From NCBI GenBank assembly GCA_963713625.1, contig CAVQMN010000001.1, positions 62,001-126,000 on the forward strand: 64,000 nucleotides of DNA, read 5' to 3'. This stretch comes from Bog-756 sp963713625. Its GTDB lineage: Bacteria > Actinomycetota > Acidimicrobiia > Acidimicrobiales > RAAP-2. The notes under the pieces were generated by a model. That model ran no database searches. It was not told where the DNA came from and saw only the letters and a program-made list of their open reading frames with translations. How positions within the stretch are numbered: position 1 is the stretch's first letter; each line of letters starts with the position of its first letter. Made by a program: the position numbers and the translations under genes. Of this stretch, positions 10,595-16,585 are shown one piece after another.

Positions 10595-11238
10595 GCGGCG
10601 GCCCGGAGGTGACCCGCACGCTGCGGATGTTTCCGCTGTCCACCGTCCTGTTCCCCCACGCGGCCCTGCCGCTGCACGTCTTCGAGGCGCGGTATCGACG
10701 GTTGATGGCGGACTGCATGAGCACGGACAAGGAGTTCGGTGTGGTGCTCATCGCCCGCGGCTCGGAGGTCGGCGGCGGGGACCAGCGGGTCGATGTCGGG
10801 ACCGTGGCCCGGGTCACCCACCTCGAGGAGCTGGACGACGGCCGGATGCTCGTGCTGGCCCGCGGTGTCGAGCGGGTGGCGATCGAACGGTGGCTCGGGG
10901 AGAGCCCGTATCCCCGGGCCGAGGTCGTTGACCTGCCGTTCAGCTGGACCGATGCCGATAGCCGGGCCGTCACCACCACCGCGCACGCCGTCCGTCGGTT
11001 GCGTTCGCTCCTGTCCGAGCTCGGGCAGGTACCGGCCCTGCCCCACGATCTCGTGTTCGCCGGTCAGCCCGAGGAGGCTGGGTGGCAACTCTGCGACCTG
11101 GCCCCACTGGCCCTCCTCGACCGGCAACGCCTGCTCGGATGCGCGTCCCTGGCCGAGCAGATGGAGTTGCTGTGCGAGCTGAGCACGGCCATGTCGGGCG
11201 ATGTGGTCTCCTTGCTGGCCGACGGCCGGGAGCAGTAG
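10570..11238 (+). CDS. Lon-protease substrate-binding (LON N-terminal) domain protein
   Basis: 222 aa. The core begins LRMFPLSTVLFPHAALPLHVFEARYR, the standard start of stand-alone LON substrate-binding-domain proteins, followed by GVVLIARGSEVGGGD and VGTVARVTHLEELDDGR. No ATPase or protease domain is present, so this is not Lon itself; such proteins are thought to bind peptides or partner with proteolysis. The start is uncertain: ATG 10570 overlaps the upstream gene by 25 nt, while a near-perfect GGAGGTGA at 10605–10612 could serve CTG 10621 or ATG 10627, which sit right at the domain start. Confidence 0.85.
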   Translation: MARGRTGLSGGPEVTRTLRMFPLSTVLFPHAALPLHVFEARYRRLMADCMSTDKEFGVVLIARGSEVGGGDQRVDVGTVARVTHLEELDDGRMLVLARGVERVAIERWLGESPYPRAEVVDLPFSWTDADSRAVTTTAHAVRRLRSLLSELGQVPALPHDLVFAGQPEEAGWQLCDLAPLALLDRQRLLGCASLAEQMELLCELSTAMSGDVVSLLADGREQ

Positions 11239-11329
11239 GCACGGGTCAATCCTCGGTCCGTGCGTTTCTCTCTCTGACCAGGGTGTTCTGTCATCCATCG
11301 GCTCCGGTGGGACCCGCCACCTCCACCGG

Positions 11330-12619
11330 ATGCCCGAGCCCCGACCGCTGTCACACCTCGGTGGTGGACTGGCTCTCGTGGAACTTGACGTCATCAACGA
11401 GGCCTTCGACCGGTTGGGCCAGTGGGATGTGACGGCGCTGGCCGACCCGGAGTCGGTGCTCGCCTTGCAGCGACTGGCGGCCCGCGCCGAGGCCCTCGCC
11501 ACCCGGTCGGTGGCGGCCTTCGACGCAGCGGGAAACTGGGCCGCCGACGGAGCCCTGACCGCTCCGGCCTGGACCACCGCCCGGTGCCGGATTCCCGGAA
11601 AGGAGGCCCGGCGCCAGGCCCACCGGGGTCGGGTGCTCCGTTTCCTCCCCGAGACCACACGGGCCTGGGTGGACGGGATCATCACCGACGCCCATGTGGA
11701 CGTGATGATCGCCCTCCGGACACCCGAGACCGAAGAGGCCTTGGCCCGAGACGAGGCCATGCTGGTGGAGCAGGCGCAGAAGCTGACCTTTGCCCAGTTC
11801 AAGCGCATCGTCGCCTACTGGAGCCAACTGGCTGATCCCGATGGCGCCGACCAGGACGCCGAACGGCAGCGCGGGCGTCGGGAGGTGTATCTGGTCAAGA
11901 GCTTCCGGGGGAGCTGGCTCGGGGCCCTGAACCTCGACCCTCTGTGCGGCACCATCGTCGCCGAAGAGCTTCAGCGGCTGGAGACAGAACTGTTCGAGGC
12001 CGACCGGGCCGAGGCCAAGGAGCGCCTCGGTCGTGATCCGGGGGCCGGTGACCGCCTGGCCCGCACTCCCGGACAACGGAGGGCCGACGCTCTGGTGGAG
12101 ATGGCTCGCCGCTCGAGAAGCTGCCCGGAAACGGCCAAAAGGCCGGCACCTCTGTTTACCGTCCTCGTCGGCTACGAAACACTCCACGGGAGGATCTGCC
12201 AACTGGAGAACGGCACCGTAGTCCCTCCGGGGTCGCTGCTGCCCTGGTTGGACGGAGCCGATGTGGAGCGGGCCATGTGCGGACCCGGTCGTCGGGTGGA
12301 GATCGGCTTCACGACGCGACTCGTTCCCGAGGTCACCTGCCGGGTGACCGGAGCCGATCTGGAGCGGGTTGTGTTCAGACCCGGAACCAGGGCGGAGATC
12401 AGCCCCCAAGCCCGGCTGTTCACCGGGGCCACCCGCCGGGCCATCGAGGTGCGGGACCGCGAGTGCAGCCACCCCTACTGCGAGATCATCACCTCGCGCT
12501 GTCAGGCCGATCACATCCAGCCCTGGGCTCTCGGTGGTCCCACCACCCAGGAGAACGGCCGGCTGCTCTGCCCATCCCACAACGGCCAGCGCAACGAGCG
12601 GCCGCCACCGGCCGACTGA
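11330..12619 (+). CDS. DUF222 domain-containing HNH endonuclease
   Basis: 429 aa from ATG 11330 (GTG 11378 is an alternative). The N-terminal two-thirds is helical and charged (ALQRLAARAEALATRSVAAF, AHVDVMIALRTPETEEALA), as in DUF222. The C-terminus is an HNH nuclease: CSHPYCE, then CQADHIQPWALGGPTTQENG, then LLCPSHN, with the Cys pairs for zinc and His-Asn-His for catalysis. These proteins are abundant and multicopy in actinobacteria; their role is unsettled (some derive from intein/13E12-type repeats). No flanking repeats or target-site duplications are visible, so I do not call it a mobile element. Confidence 0.88.
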   Translation: MPEPRPLSHLGGGLALVELDVINEAFDRLGQWDVTALADPESVLALQRLAARAEALATRSVAAFDAAGNWAADGALTAPAWTTARCRIPGKEARRQAHRGRVLRFLPETTRAWVDGIITDAHVDVMIALRTPETEEALARDEAMLVEQAQKLTFAQFKRIVAYWSQLADPDGADQDAERQRGRREVYLVKSFRGSWLGALNLDPLCGTIVAEELQRLETELFEADRAEAKERLGRDPGAGDRLARTPGQRRADALVEMARRSRSCPETAKRPAPLFTVLVGYETLHGRICQLENGTVVPPGSLLPWLDGADVERAMCGPGRRVEIGFTTRLVPEVTCRVTGADLERVVFRPGTRAEISPQARLFTGATRRAIEVRDRECSHPYCEIITSRCQADHIQPWALGGPTTQENGRLLCPSHNGQRNERPPPAD

Positions 12620-12739
12620 TTTCGTCCGACGGGAAGTCCGAGGCGTAGCTTCCTTTGACGACAGCAAGGCACTGGCGCGGACGGCGGGACGCCCTGATTC
12701 GGCCAGGCCGCCCATCACCGGGGCTATGGAAGGCCTGGC

Positions 12740-12745
12740 TAGTAT
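12740..12745 (+). promoter_or_regulatory. -10 box upstream of the phosphomannomutase gene
   Basis: TAGTAT, 9 nt before the ATG at 12755, with no ribosome binding site between. Transcript would be leaderless or have only a 1–3 nt leader. Confidence 0.45.
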
Positions 12746-12754
12746 GGCCCGGCC

Positions 12755-14146
12755 ATGAGCAGCCTCTCCGACGTCTTCAAGGCCTACGACATCCGGGGGC
12801 TGGTCCCAGACCAGCTCAACGCGGAGAAATTCCGTGCCATCGGAGTGGCGGTGGCCCGATTCACCGAGGGGCCGAAGCTGCTCGTGGCCCGGGACATGCG
12901 TGAGTCGGGCATCGAACTGTCCAAGGCGTTCTCCGACGGGGCCCGATCGGTTGGGGTGACGGTCGTCGACCTCGGCCTGGCCTCCACCGACATGCTCTAT
13001 TTCGCCGCCGGCAGTCTGGATGCCCCCGGGGCGATGTTCACCGCTTCGCACAATCCGGCCCAGTACAACGGGTTGAAGCTCTGTCTCTCCGGGGCCCGAC
13101 CGGTGGGACGGGACACCGGACTGGGGGAGATCGAGGCCACCGCGGAGTCCCTGCTGGCGGAGTGGGGCAACAGCGGGCCCCCGCCGCTCGATCCCGCTTC
13201 GATGGCGCCGCTCGAGGAGCGCTCCGTGCTCGAGGCCTACGCCTCGCACGTCCGGTCCTTCGTCGACGTCGGCGCACTCCGGCCGCTCCGGGTGGTGGCC
13301 GACACGGCCAACGGCATGGGCGGGCTGGTCGCACCCAAGGTGTTCGAAGGCCTCCCCTTCGAGGTGTCGATCCTCTTTCCCGAACTCGACGGGAATTTCC
13401 CCAACCATCCGGCCGACCCCATCCAGCCGGAGAACCTGGTGGCGCTCAAACAGGCTGTCCTGGAGGCCGGCGCCGACGTCGGTCTGGCGTTCGACGGCGA
13501 TGCCGACCGCGTCTTCCTGGTGGACGAGAAGTCCGAGACGGTGTCCGGCTCACTGACGACCGCCCTCGTGGCCTCCTCGATGCTCGACAAGTTCCCCGGG
13601 TCCACCGTGCTCTACAACTGCATCTGCTCGCGCACGGTCCCCGAGGTCATCGCCGAAAAGGGCGGGGTGGGCATCCGGACCAAAGTGGGCCACAGCTATA
13701 TCAAGCAGGTCATGGCCGAGACGGGCGCCATCTTCGGGGGCGAACATTCGGGCCACTACTACTTCCGGGACAATTACCGGGCCGATTCGGGCATCATTGC
13801 CGCCATGGTCGTCCTCGAGCTGCTGAGTGTCACCGGCAAGCCGCTGTCCGAATTGCTCGAGCCCTTCCGGCGCTACGCCGACTCCGGGGAGATCAACACC
13901 GTGGTGGACGACCCGGCCCACGCCGTCGAGCTCCTGGCCGCCGAGGTCGAGGGGGCCGGAGGTGCGCTCGGGACGGCCGACAGGCTGGACGGCCTGACCG
14001 TGGACCGGGGCGACTGGTGGTACAACTTGCGCCCGTCCAACACCGAGCCCCTGCTCCGCCTCAACGTCGAGGCCCCCGACGAGGCCGCGTGCGCCCTCCG
14101 GGTCGCCGAGGTGCAGGCGGACATCGATCGGCTCCTGGGAGCCTGA
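12755..14146 (+). CDS. manB: phosphomannomutase/phosphoglucomutase
   Basis: 463 aa, normal length. It interconverts hexose 6- and 1-phosphates to feed GDP-mannose and other activated sugars. All four active-site loops are present: phosphoserine loop TASHNP (about residue 94), metal loop DGDADR (about 249), sugar-specificity loop GGEHSGHYYF (about 330), and phosphate-binding loop RPSNTEPLLRLNVEA near the C-terminus. It leads a sugar-phosphate operon with the Trm112-like protein and the PGI/PMI isomerase. Sugar preference (mannose versus glucose) cannot be settled by motifs alone, but GEHSGH suits a dual-specificity enzyme. Confidence 0.93.
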   Translation: MSSLSDVFKAYDIRGLVPDQLNAEKFRAIGVAVARFTEGPKLLVARDMRESGIELSKAFSDGARSVGVTVVDLGLASTDMLYFAAGSLDAPGAMFTASHNPAQYNGLKLCLSGARPVGRDTGLGEIEATAESLLAEWGNSGPPPLDPASMAPLEERSVLEAYASHVRSFVDVGALRPLRVVADTANGMGGLVAPKVFEGLPFEVSILFPELDGNFPNHPADPIQPENLVALKQAVLEAGADVGLAFDGDADRVFLVDEKSETVSGSLTTALVASSMLDKFPGSTVLYNCICSRTVPEVIAEKGGVGIRTKVGHSYIKQVMAETGAIFGGEHSGHYYFRDNYRADSGIIAAMVVLELLSVTGKPLSELLEPFRRYADSGEINTVVDDPAHAVELLAAEVEGAGGALGTADRLDGLTVDRGDWWYNLRPSNTEPLLRLNVEAPDEAACALRVAEVQADIDRLLGA

Positions 14147-14219
14147 GCGTGGTGGCCCCCACGCGGCGGCGTACCGACGGGCCTGAGTTCGAGGATGTTC
14201 GACCAGAGAGGAATGCACC

Positions 14220-14465
14220 ATGACGCTCGATCCGCTCCTGATTGAGGTGCTGGCCTGCCCCGAGGACAAGGGCCCGTTGCTGTACTTCGCCGACGAGGAC
14301 CGGCTCTACAACCCGCGCCTCCACCGCAGCTACCAGATTCGTGACGGGATCCCGGTCATGCTCATCGATGAGGCGGTCGCCGTGGACGAGCAGGAACATG
14401 TCCGGCTCACCGCCAAGGCCGAGGCCGGCGGAGCCAAGACGACCGGCGAGACCACCGGGTCGTGA
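14220..14465 (+). CDS. Trm112-like (UPF0434) small protein
   Basis: 81 aa. LLIEVLACPEDKGPLLYF and YQIRDGIPVMLIDEA match the Trm112/YcaR family. Family members often bind zinc through Cys pairs and activate methyltransferases. Only one Cys (ACPED) remains here, so the zinc site is lost. Similar Cys-poor versions are, as I recall, common beside PGI/PMI isomerases in actinobacteria. The gene lies 73 nt after manB, and its stop overlaps the start of the isomerase (GTGA), so the two are translationally coupled. Confidence 0.85.
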   Translation: MTLDPLLIEVLACPEDKGPLLYFADEDRLYNPRLHRSYQIRDGIPVMLIDEAVAVDEQEHVRLTAKAEAGGAKTTGETTGS

Positions 14466-15541
14466 GCGCCGACCGCAGCGGCCCGTCCGCCACAACCTCG
14501 TCCCCGCTCGCCCTCGACTCACTCGACATGTGGGACGCGGTCGCCGGACTACCCGAGCAGGTCGAAGAGGCGGTGTTCGCAGCCCGTGGCCTGAAGGACC
14601 TCCCCAGCCACGAGCGGGTCGAGAACGTCGTCGTCCTGGGCATGGGTGGAAGCGGCTTCGCCGGCAACGTGCTGGCCGCGGCCGCAGCCCCCTTCATGCC
14701 CGTCCCGGTCACGGTGGTCAAGGGCTACCAGCCGCCTGACTACGTGGGCACCGGCTCATTGGTGTTCGCCGTGTCGTTCTCGGGAGAGACAGAAGAGACG
14801 CTCGAGGCTGCGGCCGCCGCCTACGAAGCGGGGGCGTCACTGATCGTGGTGTCGGGTGGAGGCACGCTGGTCAGCCTGGCCGAGGAGTGGCATGTGCCGG
14901 TCGTACCCGTCCCGGACGGGATTCCCCAGCCCCGTGCCGCCCTCGGGGCGCTGGCCATCCCTCCGTTGGTGCTGTTGGAGGAGATCGGACTGTTCCCCGG
15001 CGCCCTGCAGTGGGTGGACCAGGCGGTGGCCCAGCTCCGGCTCCGGCGTGACGAACTGGTCAAGCCGGCCAGCCCGGCCGAGGACCTGGCCCGGCGTATC
15101 GGGCGGACCATCCCCCTCATCCACAGCTCCCAGGACCTGGGCGCGGCCGCCGCCCTGCGCTGGAAGGCCCAGATCAACGAGAACGCCAAGACCCCGGCCT
15201 TTTTCAACGTCTACCCCGAGCTGTGCCACAACGAACTGGCCGGCTGGGGCCAGAACGGCGACGCCACCCGTCAGCTGATCACACTGGTCAACCTGCGCCA
15301 CGACGCCGAGCACCCCCAGGTCAGCCGTCGGTTCGACCTGGTGGTGGACGTCCTGCGCGAGGTGGTGGCCGACATCATCGAGGTCCGCGCCTCCGGCGAG
15401 GGGGATCTGGCCCAGCTCCTCGATCTGGCCCTGATCGGAGACTTCGTCTCGCTGCATCTGGCCGGACAGGAAGGCATCGACCCCGGACCCATCCCGGTCC
15501 TCGACGAGCTCAAACAGCACCTCACCCCGGGCGCGCCCTAG
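14462..15541 (+). CDS. bifunctional phosphoglucose/phosphomannose isomerase (SIS domain)
   Basis: 359 aa. Two SIS folds are visible: VVVLGMGGSGFAGNVLA and VFAVSFSGETEETLEAA in the first, and the family-specific ENAKTPAFFNVYPELCHNEL segment (about residues 240–260) in the second. This segment carries the catalytic Glu/His of archaeal/actinobacterial PGI/PMI enzymes, which convert fructose 6-phosphate to glucose or mannose 6-phosphate. With manB upstream, the operon supplies mannose 1-phosphate or glucose 1-phosphate. GTG start overlaps the preceding stop by 4 nt. Confidence 0.92.
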   Translation: MSADRSGPSATTSSPLALDSLDMWDAVAGLPEQVEEAVFAARGLKDLPSHERVENVVVLGMGGSGFAGNVLAAAAAPFMPVPVTVVKGYQPPDYVGTGSLVFAVSFSGETEETLEAAAAAYEAGASLIVVSGGGTLVSLAEEWHVPVVPVPDGIPQPRAALGALAIPPLVLLEEIGLFPGALQWVDQAVAQLRLRRDELVKPASPAEDLARRIGRTIPLIHSSQDLGAAAALRWKAQINENAKTPAFFNVYPELCHNELAGWGQNGDATRQLITLVNLRHDAEHPQVSRRFDLVVDVLREVVADIIEVRASGEGDLAQLLDLALIGDFVSLHLAGQEGIDPGPIPVLDELKQHLTPGAP

Positions 15542-15544
15542 CCG

Positions 15545-15561
15545 GGCCGGCATGGCCGGCC
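15545..15561 (+). terminator. hairpin after the sugar-phosphate operon
   Basis: A perfect 7-bp inverted repeat GGCCGGC-ATG-GCCGGCC begins 3 nt after the stop at 15541. No T-run follows, as is usual in very GC-rich actinobacteria. It separates the operon from the ncRNA promoter at 15756. Confidence 0.5.
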
Positions 15562-15755
15562 GGAGGCGCCGACCGTCGAGCGCTCGCCTCGGGTTCCCAT
15601 GGCGCCATCACGGCCTCGCACCGCTGTGAGCTGGGCTTTCTTGCCGAGTCCGGCCGGTCGGCGCCCCTGGACCGTCGTGTTGCCATTGAGTGACGGCCTG
15701 GTCACAACCTTGTGAACTCGTCGGTCCGGCCCCTGGTAATCGCGCAGTCGAGGCG

Positions 15756-15761
15756 TACACT
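15756..15761 (+). promoter_or_regulatory. -10 box for the ncRNA upstream of hpf
   Basis: TACACT, with 6 nt before the G at 15768 where the terminal helix of the structured RNA begins. No clear -35 element is visible. The exact fit between predicted start and 5' helix supports both calls. Confidence 0.55.
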
Positions 15762-15767
15762 TCTCTG

Positions 15768-16045
15768 GTGAGCTGCGTGCGGGTCTGTGGTTGCAAGTCG
15801 AAGCCAGTCGCAGGCGAAACGACCCACGTAAGGCAACTCGTGGTTGCTGAGCATGGTGCGGCTTAGGAGTAAGACCTGCCCGCGGAGTCCCCGGCTGTCG
15901 GGGGCTGGCGGAGATGAGGTGACGCGTGCCACTACGGCTCCGAAGGGTCCACGGCCGATGACGGTCGTTGCCGCCGGAGCCCGGCCGCCACTCTCACTGC
16001 AGGCGAGTGTGGGGTCAAAGACCAGGTCAGCCGCCCGCAGCTCAC
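15768..16045 (+). ncRNA. structured RNA upstream of hpf, probably the raiA RNA motif
   Basis: A 278-nt non-coding segment bounded by a perfect 10-bp helix (GTGAGCTGCG at 15768–15777 with CGCAGCTCAC at 16036–16045). Nested inside are GTCG/CGAC plus GCC/GGC (15797–15823); GCAAC/GTTGC (15833–15847); CTTA-GGAG-TAAG with GG/CC flanks (15860–15876); 8-bp AGTCCCCG/CGGGGGCT (15886–15906); GGCTCCG/CGGAGCC (15936–15942 and 15975–15981) enclosing 7-bp ACGGCCG/CGGTCGT (15951–15968); CACTC/GAGTG (15989–16009); GGTC-AAA-GACC (16013–16023). The raiA motif is a known large RNA found upstream of raiA/hpf genes in Actinobacteria and Clostridia; position fits. Identity is inferred from context and foldability, not from a covariance search. 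Confidence 0.75.
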
Positions 16046-16126
16046 GAAACACCACCCGACGAACCATCAGGAGGATGGACCGACACCAGACGTAGCACCC
16101 GATCAGATCAAACCAGGAGGCTTGCA

Positions 16127-16492
16127 GTGGACGTGGTCATCGCGCATGGCAGGAGAATCGTGTCCGACGAGGTGAGGGCTCTGACCAAAGACAAGGTCGG
16201 CCGACTCGGCCATCTGTGTCCGGGCCTCGACCGGGCCGAGGTGCGGTTCTCCGAGGAGCACAATCCGAGGATCGCCGATCGTGAGTGCTGCGAGGTGATC
16301 ATCGTCGGTCACGGACGTTCGGTGCGGGCCCGGGCCGCGGCGCCGGTGCCCCTGGTGGCCGTCGACCTGGTGGTGGAGAAACTCGAGCACCAACTCGAGA
16401 AGACCAAGGGCCGCCTGGTCGGTCGCTCCCATCCGCGTCGCCGTCCCGCCAACTCTGTCTCCGTCCTGTACGAGAAGGTCCGCACCGCCTGA
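16127..16492 (+). CDS. hpf: ribosome hibernation-promoting factor, short form (HPF/RaiA)
   Basis: 121 aa. Start GTG 16127 is fixed by AGGAGG at 16115–16120, 6 nt upstream; longer in-frame starts would run through the ncRNA. The sequence (DEVRALTKDKVGRLGHL, DRAEVRFSEEHN, CEVIIVGHGRSVRARA, VDLVVEKLEHQLEKTKGRL) matches the S30EA ribosome-associated domain, a beta-alpha-beta-beta-beta-alpha fold that binds the 30S decoding centre and silences ribosomes. The C-terminal dimerisation domain of long HPF, normal in actinobacteria, is missing; only a basic tail RSHPRRRPANSVSVLYEK remains. It lies 81 nt after the structured RNA and upstream of secA. Confidence 0.88.
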   Translation: MDVVIAHGRRIVSDEVRALTKDKVGRLGHLCPGLDRAEVRFSEEHNPRIADRECCEVIIVGHGRSVRARAAAPVPLVAVDLVVEKLEHQLEKTKGRLVGRSHPRRRPANSVSVLYEKVRTA

Positions 16493-16493
16493 A

Positions 16494-16546
16494 GATCGCC
16501 GGGAAGGGCCCCGGACCCGGCGATCACGCCGCCGGGTCCGGCGGCG
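16494..16546 (+). terminator. tandem GC hairpins between hpf and secA
   Basis: Two perfect inverted repeats directly follow the hpf stop. The first is 10 bp (GATCGCCGGG at 16494–16503 with CCCGGCGATC at 16516–16525). The second is 9 bp (CGCCGCCGG at 16527–16535 with CCGGCGGCG at 16538–16546). No T-run follows. They probably end the ncRNA-hpf transcript before the secA promoter. Confidence 0.55.
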
Positions 16547-16570
16547 ATCGGCCACGAACACCGCCGAAGG

Positions 16571-16576
16571 TAGAGT
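16571..16576 (+). promoter_or_regulatory. -10 box for secA
   Basis: TAGAGT, 9 nt before the secA ATG at 16586. There is no Shine–Dalgarno sequence, so a very short leader or none is expected. Confidence 0.45.
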
Positions 16577-16585
16577 GAGTAGCCA

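Noticed and set aside
11330..12619. Mobile element carrying the HNH nuclease
   Set aside because: DUF222-HNH genes are common in actinobacteria; no terminal repeats or target duplications flank it.
15844..16095. Small open frames inside the region upstream of hpf, including a six-codon frame after AGGAGG near 16070
   Set aside because: They overlap the structured RNA, lack conserved features, and the AGGAGG lies directly against the ATG with no spacing.
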